From positions 19,817,009 through 19,881,008 of the forward strand of contig CM075938.1 of assembly GCA_038030265.1 (NCBI GenBank): DNA of 64,000 nt, read 5' to 3'. Positions 11,991 through 25,339 of this stretch are shown in pieces. The translations under genes and the position numbers were made by a program. The notes under the pieces are model-generated. The model was not told the origin of the DNA, made no database searches, and worked only from the letters and a program-made list of their open reading frames with translations. Source of the DNA: Corythucha ciliata (taxonomy: Eukaryota; Arthropoda; Insecta; Hemiptera; Tingidae). The number at the start of each line of letters is the position of its first letter. Within the stretch, counting starts at the first letter, position 1.

Positions 11991-14900
11991 TACGTCTCAA
12001 AACTGGCAGTTTGCCCGTGAAACTTATTGACACGTTGTCTGCAGACACTCTTTCGGATCGGATATGGTTATCTGTTGGTGGTTTTCACAACTGGAAAGAA
12101 TATTCTGGGACATTTTCTGACGAAAAAGTCGTCACGCACACGTGTTTTAGGCCCGTATATAAACTAACACCTACGATTTTTTTCGTCTAGAAACCCTAGC
12201 ATGCATCATCCCCTGGAAGTGATGCATCGACTATGAAATGTGAATGACCGCCTTTTAAAGGAGACAGTTTGACCCTATAATGCCCCTGTTGGAAAAATTT
12301 CCACAGGAGGTAGTAATCACGGTGTCAAGGCAATAACGCGAAACTTCTTTGTCTCATTATTGTGTGCTAATAATAGAAACTCGTTATTTAAAGAACTTCC
12401 TTCCTTAGTTCGGTAGATTTTAAAAATAGACACCGCGAGGAACGTCTGGCCTGCTCTTTAAAAAAGACATTTTGGAATGACAAGACAGTAAAAGTGCTGT
12501 ACTCACTACAATTTTGGCACGAGTCCCACTGGCTCAATATAAAGACTGATTTTCATACTGGGAAACTGGGCGGTACAACAATTAAGACAGTTTTTTGTCT
12601 CCCAAGCACTTTCCTCACCCCCTAACAGTGTCATCTCTTTCATACGTACATCGCTGTATCTCTATTGTAAGGAGGCCCTGCGGGCTCGAGACAGGTGAAG
12701 AAGACAAGAAGCGAAAGAAGGAATTATTAAAACTCTTCCAATGTCGTCTTAAAGGATGAAAAACTGTGGGGAGGGGGGGTGGCAGGGATGTCTTTTCTGT
12801 TGCACTTTATATGAACTCTTCAGATCTCGTCAAGATACGGCTTTTTGTTGCTTTCCATCTCAGGGAGAGAAGCTCATGAGAAAAAAAGCTCCGTCATCTT
12901 GGGTCTTCTCTCTTATTTTTCTTCCGTCACCTTTAAAGGAGAGACTTGTGAGACAATTTTCCGCAGAGACCCATTGAAAATGTAAATCCCGCTCGAGGAA
13001 ACGCAGGGCGAGGGTTTCCCGTCCATTTATACTGCACCAATTTTGTTGATTCAGCTGCGCTGAAATTTGATGTCACTCAGCCTTTTTTTTCGTTTTTTTT
13101 TCTTCCGTATAGTCTTGTGCGATGTATTATCTCTCCCCTGTGCCACCCGTCTTCGTCACAGTCAAAGCCTGCATTAACACTAAGAGGTAAATTCCCTCTG
13201 AGCACGCGATTTCAGCCTTCAACACACAAAAAGTCTCAGAAATCAATTTTTGTTCCATTTTTTTTTCTCTCCCTAGACGGCGCTAATTTCGTTTAATAAA
13301 TTAGACGCGTGGAAAATTCGTCCGGGAGAAGGAAATTGAGAGACACCGTCCCTTCAACCCCACCTTTCCATCACCCTATTCGCCGATTTTACTCAAAGCG
13401 TGAACATCCATCCGTTCGAAAGGTGTGAAAGGATTTTGCAGAAGGCGAATGGTTAAGAGAGAGAGAGAGAGACAGAGAGGGTGAGAGAGTGTGTGAGAGG
13501 GAGTGAATGAGAGAATGAGAGTGTGAGGCGTGTTGGGAATAGCGGTGGAAAATTCTATCTTGGCGTCGGTGAAGTGGAAATCCATTTGTAATGGAATGCA
13601 AACATCGGAATCGCCGGAAAAAGGAGCAAGAAAGACCGGGATAGTGTGTATGTGTTTGGGTTATAATGAGTTTGAGGGGGGGGGGGTTGACGGTGATGGG
13701 TGGATGGGGAGGGGTGTATTTCAGGTGTTGGTGACGATGACGACGTGGGAATGGTTCACCGTATCCCAGATCATAGGAGCGAGATGAAAACCCGTGAGTT
13801 TGAACGAGATGGTATGGTGAGGTGGAGGGGTGGGTTACGGGGGATGGAAATTGAGGTAGTACTTTCCATCACTCTTCAGTTTCTCACTCCCTCCCTCCTT
13901 ACCCCTTTCCCACCCATCACCCTCTTTTCCACACTCCTCTTGTTCACACTCATTCAACCGTATCGGGAGGGATTGCTGAGTGGAGAAGTCGATGGATAGG
14001 TTTGTGAGTCGTCGAAGACTAGTCATTTATTTGTCAACTCCTCTAAATCCACATACACGCCCCTCCTCCAGCCCCCCCCCCCCAACTAGAAGAACCATTA
14101 CATTTCCCAAGTTCTCCTTTTCTCAGAGAAAAACTCGGGGCTCCTATACATATACATTTGTCGCAAGAACAGCGCAGCGGAATGACGTATGGATGCAAAA
14201 CCCCGTGCGTGGCACACATCAGCTTGACGTCGTGTTCAACGATTTTGCGTTAATGTCCTTTCCTCAATTTTTCGAAAAAATGTATTCCTTTCATTGAGGT
14301 GCACTCAACCCACCCCTCCCCGCCACCATCACGCCGCTGCATAATCAAAGTGAGAACTATAGGGTAGAGTGGTGGCATTGGTGGGTGACGAAGAGTAAAG
14401 GAGGTGCTACTTTTCCTCTTTTAGTTTTTCAAGCCTTGGCTATATGAGGAATAAAGTGAAAAGACTCAGCGAACGGTAGGGTGATTTTAACTGAAGTCAC
14501 AGCAGCCCGAGTGTATGCATTAAGAGGTGATGGGGAGAGGGGTTAAAGGCTTAAACAATTTTTTTTACTAAAAGTGTCAGTAGTTCAAAACCATAAGCTA
14601 CTAGGCCACTCTGGCGGGGGGGGGGGAATTAAATTTCAAAGCTCAAAGTGTTAATCGAAGTGAAAAAGACTTCAAGCTTTTTAAACATTTTTTTTTTATT
14701 GATCTAAAAAATAATTCATTTTATTTTTGACAATTTAAAAACCTCGCTTTTTTAATTAAAGTGGCATTCTCGTTCCCAGAATTTAGATTCGACCTGTGTA
14801 GATTATTTTACGCGTCATCAATGCGAATTAAATCGAAAATAACTATATGTATACCTACTTTAATTATTTGATATAAAGCGAAACACACAAAGCGAAATTC

Positions 14901-17335
14901 CTTGATTCATTGCCCCCCCCCACCACCACCACCACGCCAATTGGAGAGCTGTTGTATCAAAAGCGCATTACTCCCCCCCACCACTAACCCCCTGATTTTT
15001 AGATAAAAAATGAACAAACTTCACAATATGCAACGTGGTTTCCTATAAATAGATAGTGGCGTCCGAAAGGGTAAATTTTCCCTGTAGCCCCCTCCCCCTT
15101 TCATCACGTGTTTCACCATCCTCCACGTTCAACAACGCTCGTAAAGGTCGCCTCGTGCGTATATAAATAGTTGCATCGTTGTGAGAACGCGTCCATATCC
15201 TCGTGGTACATGCCGTCCCTTTGGAAAGCCACCCCTCAAGGGTACATATCAGAAGGGGGAGAGGAGCTAATAGCCGTTTGAATAATTCAAGTTCTGCAGG
15301 GTTCAACAGGGCGAAAAGGCGATGATGGAGAGGCGTAAGAAGGGGTGGGGGGGGGAACATAGTTTCCACCGAGAGAGAATGAGCTCGCAGATTGTTAAAG
15401 AGAGAGTTTTATGGGCTGGGGTGGGGTTGGGGGTGACTTGTTATAGGGTCTCGTCTGGATTACTCCTGTGGAGCAATCAATGCGGATTGTGTGGTTTTCA
15501 AAACTAGATATAAGTCCTCACGAAACTATTGCTCTGGTAGCATATTGAAGGAAAGGATTCACAATAAACCACCAGAGCCCATACGAGGCTTTAAAAAGGA
15601 TTGGTGAGGGGAGCGGGGTACACAATTTTTACTCCCACTCTTAACCATCACTATCACCGCTTATAAATCCAGCATTTTGTTGGTTTGCTTGTTTCTTCTC
15701 AATTCGAATTAAATACGCTATTTTGCGTTTATAAAAGGTATTGTTTAAAATTGTTGGGTTTATTGAAAGCCACGCGAGGTACTAGATCACCCCATTTTGA
15801 CCGCCTATCTCTCTCCGTCATGAATTGTGACGTTGAAAAAGCAAAATTTCAAAATGAATAGCGTGGAAACCGCAGACGAAAAATTATCCCCCTGAGATGT
15901 TTTCAAGCGGTCATGCAGGTTATTGCCTATCTCGAACGAGTGATCGCCCGCTGTTGAACAGTTAGCGGTTAACGGGGTGGGGGAATTCATTTTCCTCTCT
16001 TTCAATCGCATAGTTATAAATAACGAAATTCTTTATTGTTTTGTGCAAGCTGGTGGATGTTGAAACAACTCTAAAAGAGATCCACCGTGTTACTCAGGAG
16101 TGAAGGCTAACGCTAACGTTAACGACAACAAATTCGATTTTCTTTTTCCCAAACTTACGAATTCTCTCTACCTTTACAACCCCTCTCCTCCGCAACCCAA
16201 CCACGCTATATCTCTTTCTGTACACTGATGAAACGATCGAGTTAAACTTAAGGCTCTTTCCCACCACTACCCCCCCCTCAACCACACACCACCTCAACCA
16301 TCGGCAACAAAACTATGAGGCACACTCGTACAGTTTTCTCCTTCTTCCTCACCACACACACACACACCCACCCACACCTACCCCCCTCTCTCCGGGGAAA
16401 AGAGAAGAAACTGCTTGGCAGGAAAACTTTTTGGCAAGAGCCGGCTGAAAATTTGTGGGCTATATCGGGGGGTCGATACCCCTTCCCACAACTCCACGAA
16501 ATAACCCGTCCGTCGAGACCACAACTTTCGGCTTAAACTCAGATGTTTCCACTTTAGCCGGGATTTTATGTGAACTGTTCGGGGTGGTGGTGGGGGCTTG
16601 TCTGGTCAATATTTTAAAAGGGGGAATTTCGAGACACCGTCCTTCATGTTATTGGCAGTTGTAAAAATCAAACTTTTCTTAAACTTTCGAGTAACGTGTG
16701 TGATGATGAAAAGGCGATGGCTGTGGGGTGGGGATGAAATAACGAGCGATGGGCCAGCGGCAGTAGAGCGTCCTCTGAAAATCCAATAAACAATAAATTG
16801 CTATGCGGGCCCTGTAGGCGAAGAAGTTTTTAGAGGGATGGCATAGAAAGACGAAGGGTTGCTCGGACTAACTCAATCGTCCAGGACAATTGGAGCACAA
16901 CGGGGAATTCCTGTGTTTCCTTGTCACCCCTCCCCCCCCCCTTCAACTGCATGCTCATAAGTGAAAGCTCCCGCGGTCCCCAGAGGTGTGTGTTAAGTGT
17001 CAAGGGGGATGGGTTGGAACGGCGGTGGAGGTATACGAGGAAAGTTGTACCGCTGTTGGGAGAAGAGAGGAAGGGAAATTTGAAGCTTATCCTGAGGGAA
17101 TGGCATCCTTTCATTTTAATTAAGTTTTTCGTTTTTCCCTCCACTGATGGTTGTTGGGTGGGGGGGGGGGACGCGTCCCAAAGCTCTTGTCAAACGTTGA
17201 CAAAAACGCGTGTGTCTGCTTCAAAATACTGATCGCTTAGCATTTACCTGCTATTGGTATGAGAATGAGAAGGATGAATAATTAAGGGAGAAATCGGCGA
17301 TCTCGGCGGCCTGTCTGTGCCCAATTTTGAATTTT
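11991..17335. other. Gene-free stretch with GA and G/C tracts
   Basis: Several frames of 60-108 codons exist, but they are low-complexity products of purine/pyrimidine bias. Notable are the GA repeat at 13456-13528 and runs of ten or more G or C at 13676-13686, 14072-14083, 14616-14626 and 17160-17170. No conserved domain was recognised. Confidence 0.55.
13456..13528. repeat. (GA)n-rich microsatellite
   Basis: GAGAGAGAGAGAGA followed by imperfect GTGAGAGA words. The purine strand is +. Confidence 0.8.
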
Positions 17336-17455
17336 CAGCCAAATCCATGTAATGGGGTGGAAACTTACAATTTATACCAAAATTCGTTAGTTTGGCGCCT
17401 TCAAAAACCTCCAGTCTTCTAGGAGCGAATTTCGCTGATTCTATCCCGTACATCT
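17336..17455 (+). repeat. Small R1 patch
   Basis: A few units, for example AAAATTCGTTAGTTTGGCGC and GAGCGAATTTCGCTGATTC, isolated from the larger blocks. Confidence 0.45.
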
Positions 17456-18590
17456 GATTGAAAATTTACGATTGAATCCGAAATCTGGACACGAAAACTG
17501 GTAACTCAGTCCCGAAAACTGACAATACAGGACAATAGCAAAGAGCTGTTTGGACGATTGCCCAATTCGCCTTCAAGAAACCCCCTCACAAGTGATGAGG
17601 TCACATCAGCTTTGCATGCAGACCGAACACTATCGTTCTGAATGATGACGGATCACCTCAATAAACACATGTGTGAACTGCTGAGGGAAGGAGGGACTTG
17701 TGTGATCAAACCACTTGTGTACAATGACTACCGAGGGCTAGACTACAATATGGTCAAAAGAATCGTGTGGTGAAATTATAAATAACTTTGGCCGAATGCT
17801 CAGTTTCTTAGGGCCTGAATTGTCCACTTCTACGTAAAAGCAATCATATGACCGGGCTATATCGTCAATTTCGTCACTGCATGACATTCTTTGTGGTGCC
17901 GTTGCACGTTTTTGTTCGCCAGAGAGCCAAATCATGGTGCGATCCAGAGAGGCGAATAGCTGTAATAGAGATCTATAGTTTTGGACGGGGACAGCCACAG
18001 GTGAATTAGGCCAGATTCATGATTTAAAAAAAAAAGAAAAAAAGTTATGGCTGAAATGAGCTTATGAGAGAAAATTTCCAGGTTCTACAATGTGCAGGAT
18101 CCTGTGGCTAACAATAAGCTTCGCGTTTTGTAGTCGAACAGCGGGAAATATTCAATTCACCCCATAATTCCCAAGAACATTAAAAATTTAGAATTGTGCA
18201 TAAATTGATGCGTAAGCACCAATTAAACATAAAACACTCATTATGCGGCTGTTCCGACCCGGAAAATTATTAAAATATGGTGACATAACCTCAAGTGGGA
18301 AATTGTTATATACCAGGTTCTAAGCAATGATTAATTATTCAATTAATATCGCCAATGAAGGTTGGTTTCTTGTTTTAAATAAATGTTTTTAACTGATTGT
18401 TGAAAGTTCCATTTATTGTTTTGGAAATTACCTAATTGTTTTTTTAAATAAGGTTTTAACAACGAAAAAGAATTAAATTACACATTTTAGAGCATCTACG
18501 ACAGTTTTTAGAGAGAAATAGCTGAGTTTAGTGGGCTCCGGGCTGAAATATTGGGCTTCCAGGTAATTGCTCCATTGTGAACAACTGCGC
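17456..18590. other. Gene-free stretch between R1 copies
   Basis: AT-rich unique-looking DNA. The best open frame (17738-17998, - strand, 86 codons) has no recognisable motif. Confidence 0.5.
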
Positions 18591-19940
18591 GGGTTATTGA
18601 TTCAATATTCATATTAATTACACCCAAATTCACCGGTTTCGCTAGCTGAAAACCCAATTTCCGGGTTTTTTATTCTCCTCAAAACCGTAAATCACGTGTT
18701 TGGTTCACTATACATATAGCTCAGATGGATGGATATGAGAATAGCTCAGATGGTTAGAGCACCTGGCGCGAAACTAGGAGGTCGTGGGTTCAAATCCCAC
18801 CTGGGGAGCAATTTTTTCTCCCCTAACAAGTGAAGAATAGTAAGTATTTTAAATTTAAAGATTCATTTCGTTATTTTCAGCCTCCCCACTCCCTCGAATT
18901 CACAGTTGTGACTATGATGGTGTGGTGAGGAGGGGAGTGATCCCCTAATTGTCCGTAGAAAATGATTTTCTAAACGCAATTAATGCACTAATTGCCGTAG
19001 GTATATATAAAGGAATTGTTGTTTATTTGGTCTTAAAACAATTTGTTCATTTTCTTGACTTGGGACTTCCTAGAAACAAAAAATTCACGCGGTCGGCTCA
19101 TTAAACACCGAACTTCGCTGTTAAGATTTAATTCGTGAGATTTCTTTCTCAAAAACCGACATTCTCAGGGATGGTTTGTAAAATAAGTTCAAATTTTGCA
19201 GGAGTGGCTCTTGGAAAAAATAATTTTCTTGGTTTTATTCTTAAAAGCCTAAATTCCCAGGCTCGGTCCACTCAAAGACCCAAATTCACGGGGTTGAATA
19301 TTTAAAAAAATTAATTTCGGGGGGGTTTCCTCCTTGAGAACCAAAATTCCTGGGTTGGTTCTTTCAAAAACCAAAATTCGTGGGTTTGGTTCTTTAAAAT
19401 ACGAACTTGTCGGGTTTAGCATCTCGAAGAACTGATTTAGCTGGATCAGTCTTCTCAGAAACGTGAGTTTTGGCCCATTGGGAATGAATTTACAGGAATT
19501 GGCTTCTGAAAAGGCGAATTTCCGCGGATTTAGGTTCACCACATAGATAATTTTGCGGGTTTGGCACTTCCATCAGGAGCAAAGTTCGTGGGTTTCACTA
19601 AAAAAGATAAATAAATTAAAACAATCATACAGCTTTTTGTGAGGGTTAGGCCTACAAACGGCGAGTTTCACGAGTTTTTTGCTTGCAAAAACCCGCAATT
19701 TACGAGTTGGGCTCTTTAAAAAGCAAGTTCTATTGATTTTGCTTCCTTCAAAACAAAACTTGGTGGGTTTGGCTCTCGCAAGAACCAAAATTCACTGATT
19801 TAGTGCATCAAACAGCCACAGGTTTGAGCTGAATTTTGAGGGGACAGAGGGCATTTCTAAAAACAATTTAACGAGTTTGGCTGTTTCAAAAACGAATTTC
19901 ACGGATTTTTCACCTAACACAAATCAATATTATTGGGTCC
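18591..19940 (+). repeat. R1 degenerate repeat array, block C
   Basis: Units such as AAATTCACCGGTTTCG (about 18630) and AAAATTCGTGGGTTTGGTTC (about 19373) recur with ~30-bp spacing. The block is interrupted at about 18710-19060 by the tRNA-like relic and unique DNA. It is followed by a tail segment that resembles the one after block A. Confidence 0.65.
18735..18810 (+). tRNA. tRNA-like relic (tRNA pseudogene or SINE head)
   Basis: Three arms of a cloverleaf fold correctly: D stem GCTC/GAGC (18744-18747 with 18757-18760), anticodon stem CCTGG/CTAGG (18762-18766 with 18774-18778) and T stem GTGGG/CCCAC (18784-18788 with 18796-18800, loop TTCAAAT). The A box TAGCTCAGATGG and B box GGTTCAAATCC match Pol III consensus, and a T6 terminator follows at 18812-18817. 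The acceptor stem does not pair and position 33 is G instead of U. The anticodon would be CGA (Ser), but there is no long variable arm. It is therefore not a functional tRNA. A second TAGCTCAGATGG lies just upstream at about 18717-18728, so the 5' half is partly duplicated. Confidence 0.6.
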
Positions 19941-20095
19941 GACTCTGCTGCTAATTTTCCTTGGCATTCAAAGCATCCGTTGGAAGCCTGGGGAATGTAG
20001 AAAAAGGAAAACTGCCCTGGGAGAATGCTGCAACAGTGAAGTAGCCGCCGGAGGGCACTAGCTCTTCTTCGCCCTTTGCCTTAATTTAGTTACGA
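19941..20095 (+). repeat. R1-associated tail segment, copy 2
   Basis: Collinear with 5511-5655. It follows the last R1 units of block C and shares the GACTCTGCTG start, GCCCTGGG and GGGCAC boxes and a TTAATTTAGTTA end. Confidence 0.4.
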
Positions 20096-23000
20096 CATTT
20101 TTCTTTCATCTTGAAAATCGTCAGGTTTCATGAGGATAAACAAGTGACAATGGAATGGGGACGTCAATGTCTGTCTCCACTGTTTTGACTGCTCAAAGAA
20201 ATTGACGGACGTCGTGTATCCACGTGCAGCACACATTATTACTAGGTGAGCATTATTTATTTCAGAAACGTTGGTTTTCCTGCGTAATGACTACCGAAAA
20301 TATATTTTTAGAACGCTGCGTATCCCACGGATCCTCCCCCCCCCAAAAAAACTGTTGATTTATGGCATTTTAAGGCTTCCAAAAAGCAAAATAGAGGCGA
20401 ATGAATAACGCATCATTCTTCTGCAGGCTATTTAAAGCGCTAAAAAGCGCTCAGAAATTCACTTTAGTTTGATCGAAATTGAATAATACACCTACGGAGT
20501 TTTCCCCTCACCTCTTCGTTTTTCATTCTAGTTAATATTAATATTGGCCCCACCACTTATTCCAATAGAGTTAGATCCAACTCAACGAAATTCTATGAAA
20601 AAAAAAAAAAAAAATGAAAAAAGGAGCCCCCCCCCCCTCAACAACAGTAGACTCGCGCACACGTAAAAATAAATCCAATAAATATTGGGAATACCTTTCG
20701 CCACCGTCTCTTTACTTTGGATGGGTGATGGTGGGGGGGGGGTGCAAAAGTTTTCCTTTTGTTTTTCACAATTAGCGATGAATGGCATTCTCATTTCGCA
20801 CCCTCAACAAACCGACTCATCAACACCACCTTTTTAGACACTTGAACAGATCTCTTTCACCTTTCACCCTTCGCTTGGTCAGAGAGTGTGAGAGAGAGAA
20901 AACTTTCTCCTCGATGTTCCGATTTTTTTTTTTTTTTTTTCATTTAGAACCCTTAAAAACGTTTGTTCCTTACGAAGCCGTGTTCCGGGGTGGTGGGGTG
21001 GGGGCAGAAAGGAATAAAAATGAGCAAGCGAAGCGTGGCCTCAATCTCGGGGCAATATTAATACTTTAAGGGCTGTTTTTTATGATGAAAAGAAAAACTT
21101 TTTTCCCCCCTTCCACGCACTCTTTACCGTCCCTCTCCGTAAGTTTTTGAAGAATAGACTCAAGTGTTTGTGAGTGGTGGGCAAGGGGGAGGGGCAAAAG
21201 GGTTTTTTTTACAAGCCCTCGGCACTTTTCCACAACATTTAAATTAGAGGGAAATTATTCAAATTTTTGAAAAGTGTTGTTGGAGAGCGGTAAAGGGGTG
21301 TAAGAAAAACAAAAACAGGGTTGATGGCAGGACGGAACAATAAAAGGTCTCTCGTTAATGTCTGTTGTTTGACGCCTGTTTTCATCCAACTAATTATTTT
21401 GTAAGCAAATATGTGTAATAGCAAAATTACATTTTAATGCAAAGAGAGTGCGCTGCAAATAGAAAAATGGTTCTTGTGAAGGAATGAAGCCCATAAGTCA
21501 CTTTTATCCTACTCAGGGGAGGAAAAAGGACGGCTTACTTAAAAAAAAAATAAAAAAAAAAATAAATAAAATAATAGTAATAATAATAATAATAATTTGG
21601 AATTCTTACATCCCATATTAAGCCAGCATACAAATTGCAAAAAAAAAAAAAAAAAAACAAACAAAAAATTCGCTAAACACACTCCTAATCATAGCGACGA
21701 ACCAGTTTTGATCTGATTCTCGCGAGATGTGAAAAATCTCACTCATCCCATCACCTTTCATTGCTTCAAGAATGTTTCTGCTGTGACATTTTTTCCCTCT
21801 CTTTTTTTCTCGTCTTAAACGAATTAGATAGCACTGAAAAGAAAGAAAAAAGTAGGTGGAAAGGGAAAGAGCGCAACTAATATAAAACAAGGTTGTAATT
21901 AAACTCGTAATTCCACCCCCTTGCCTCAGCGTGCTTCTTGTTTCTACTTTTATCTTCGAAGGTGCAAAGTTTTTTTTCATCCAATTCCCATCCCCCCCAC
22001 CCACCTACCACCGATAGCACACCATTTAGTTGCTTCTTCAATTCTCCACCCTTCTTCCAAAGCGAAAATCCTAGTCTTTTGAGTAAATTAAAAGGAAAGC
22101 TCTCGTGCAGCCCCAAACCGACCCACCCCAGACCCATCCACCTTCAAGTCTCAACTGTACCCATTTCATCCATGATTTCCACCTGAGGGAATCTTTTCCG
22201 TCGTGATTCTATAGAAGTGTATGTGGTGAGGGATGGAGAAAAAAATGTCTAGATGTTATCTATTGAGAAATGGTCCATCCGCACCCAGCCCATCTCGTCA
22301 GATAACAAATGGGGCGTTGTTTTATGCAGCGGAAAGTCAGTGTTCCTGTAGCTATGCCTTGGTCGAGTCTAAGCCCAAATTTATATCACACGTACCACGT
22401 ACCTATTAAGAGTGAGTTTCGGAGAGCAGTGTCATGAATTGCTGCATTTTACTGAACAGTGTCCCTTGGTGGCCCCACGGCTTCGACCCCCATACATGAC
22501 TCTGACTCTGATATACAGTCGGAGGTACAAATCAACATGGGGGGGGGGGGTAGATGAGTTTTTCGCTCTGTTAGTAAAAGGAAGATGGCGGACATTACAA
22601 GAAAAAAAAGGGCTTTGCGTGGACGAAAAAGGTGCGGTAACGGGAAAAGTGTTGGGACGATTTATGAAGAATCGGTGACTTTTAATAAGCGAAAAACTCC
22701 TCGAGCCGGAAACGATTACATCGAATTACCTTTATAAATCAGAAGTCTTAATGATTTTTCTCTCCTTTTGTTCCCCGAGAACACTGCGATTTCTGTGTGC
22801 GTGGCTGGTTTTATCCCCCCCCCTCTCAACCATCCGCCCCCCTCGACCTAAAGTGATTCCCAAAACCTCAGTTTCTTTCCTCCTCGTATAGACGTCCCGC
22901 GGATATTTCAAATGGCTCCCAATGGACAGGCGAGGATTAATAATCGAACCTGCGAAAGTTGTTGAATTGGAAAGGGGTGGTATATCTTTAGGGAGGCATT

Positions 23001-23970
23001 GATCTTCCGCTCGTCATTTTTTCAACACCCTGCAGGCCCACCAGAAAGGGATTCGCATGATTCTTGCATTTCCAGGGCTATAGTTGTTGGCTTTTTTTTT
23101 TTTTTGTAATCCCTCGCTTCCACACATTCACACACATTGACGAAAACCCATTTCCCGGTTAACTAACTGGTTCCAAAGGCCTATAAATTTGTCTCCTACA
23201 ACCCCCTCCCTCCTCCCAACTCATCGTCGTTCCCTATCGAGAAAAAGAATTGTCAGTTTCGGAGCCAAACCTTTTCAATTCAACGGGCCGAACCCTTTCA
23301 AAGGTTTTAAACCTTTAAAGACCCACACTTTCTCGTATTTACTCAATACGTTCCTAAATCAGGTTGGCAAGAGTCCCTTTAGGAAGCGGCTTACGCGATT
23401 TCTCAAGTAAAATGGATAGTGGGGGGGAGGTGGAGGTGAAATGAGACACACGTTTTTTTTTCCTGTTCTCGTTGAAAGAAAAATAAAACGACGTTCTGTA
23501 AAGTGGTGTTACGGTAAGGGGAGGGGAGGGGAGTAGATATAGGCCTTTACAAGGTGAGTAAAACTCTTTAGTGAGGAGCGTTGGACACCAGATGGTGATG
23601 AAAAGCATCGCAAAAAAAAAAAAAAAAAAATGTGTTTACGGCATCGTAAAAGAAACCCGTAAAAAAATGTATTGCTCTCAATGATGAAAGGCTGCCAGGT
23701 GGAGGGGAAGGGCTGAAAAATAAAAGTGAGTAAATAGTGGAAGCTTGTATAAAATCCTCCCTCAAACCCCATCAGCAGGCCCTCTCGATCAGAGTGATGA
23801 GGGGGCCTTCTCTTACGCATATATTGGAGGAAACAACGAAAAAGCTTTTCCACTCGATTTACATTTCGAACGTTAACACTCCACGGCAAACAACCCGAAC
23901 GCACTCCAAAAATAAAAGATAAAATAAATAAATTGAAGGAACAAATTGTTAGCTACACCGTTTCTACCTC
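20096..23970. other. Gene-free stretch
   Basis: No coding signal recognised. It has C12 at 20626-20637, G10 at 20733-20742, G12 at 22539-22550, and long A tracts near 21638 and 23610. The AT-rich 21541-21596 ends in TAA repeats. Frames of 128-131 codons on - (21618-22004, 23509-23904) are low-complexity. Confidence 0.5.
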
Positions 23971-23974
23971 TTCC

Positions 23975-24215
23975 TAGCTCAACGTCACATCGATGACGCA
24001 TCTTGATCGACGTAACAACGTCTTTGCATCGAGTTGATTTCAACGAATATTCTACGTCCAATAAACCACATCGATACCTCAACGTTGCCCGATATCGTAT
24101 CATGGCAAATCGAACTGAGGCAAAATCGACGTCGATTCTACGATGAAATATCCTCATCAACGAAAAAATGTCTTATCAACGTTGATTCGATGTCGAATCG
24201 ATGGAAGTGTGTTTA
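23975..24215. repeat. Cluster of self-complementary CGACGT/CAACGT words
   Basis: Perfect palindromes AATCGACGTCGATT (24124-24137) and TCAACGTTGA (24176-24185) occur, with ATTCGATGTCGAAT (24185-24198), which is palindromic apart from its central TG. All lie among many ATCGA and CAACG words. The cluster is CpG-rich against its surroundings and may be a decayed MITE or satellite. Confidence 0.4.
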
Positions 24216-25339
24216 TAGGGAGAACTGCTATGTGGCCACGGAAAGTCGTTTTGCCATCATTTTCGACCAATTTGACCAAACCGAACGGCATTCACTCAAC
24301 TTCCCTCCCCCTCCCTCAACACAGTTCCGCTAAAATCTCGCATTCGGTAAAAATAGCACGCCGCGCCCGGAAAATAAGTTCCAAAGGGATTGCACATGGA
24401 CAAAGAATCCTCATCTACTGCTTCACAGCCTGGAGGGCTGTAGGCAGGACAAGTGTGGCTGATATCTGCCCCATTTAGCTCATTCAAGAAACATTTAATT
24501 CCTTAAAATATCCTCTCGCTGTTCTGAAACTTGCTGTTCAGATAGACAAACTCTCGAATTAAGGCGCAGAATGAGTTCAATCAGTGAATTTTCGTATTTC
24601 ATAAGTCAACCATCAGTTTTGATTTCTGAAAGAGCTGGAACTTCGAAATTCATTCCTGGGAGGGTGAAACTTGATTTCCGACCCCGTGGACTTGATTTCA
24701 ATAAGGTCTAAACGCTCGACGGTCCTGGAACAGCAAAATCGAAATCGTTCCCCGGATGAGCCAACAAACCCTTAAAACTCCTCAGTTAAAGGGCCACGCC
24801 CGTGAAAATCGTAGCTTAAATTAATGGCCAATTCATCAGCAATTTCTTTATCTAAAAGCTCAAACTCACCCAATCCCTTGTTCCTGGAAGAGCAATACCC
24901 CTGAATTTGATTTTTAAAAAGCTAAACAGTTGAAACTCGTCAACAGAACCCCGCGAATTTGTTTGTTTGAAGGGCCAAATTTGAGAGGGTTAGGTCGGGG
25001 AAGACCCAAATCCACGAAATTCGGTCCAGGAAGAGCCGTACCTGCAAAATTCGTCTTTTAAGAAGCTAAGCCTGTGAAAAACATTCCTGAAACGAAACAA
25101 AATCACGAATTCTGTTGTTATTTTCGGAAAGCCGAACCCAAGAAATTCATTTCAGAAAGCTAAACCGGGTCACACCCGCGCTTCATTCGTCATTTTATAG
25201 GGCCAAACCTGCGAAGTCAATTATTGTTTAAAGCGCCAATGCAGAGGATTAATTTTTGAAAGTGCTAAACCAATCGATTTTTACTTCCATGACCAAAAGC
25301 CACGGAACACCTCATTTGAAGGGCCAAACCCGTAAAATT

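Noticed and set aside
23509..23904. 131-codon - strand frame
   Set aside because: Runs through a poly-A/T tract, F/S/P-rich, and no domain recognised.
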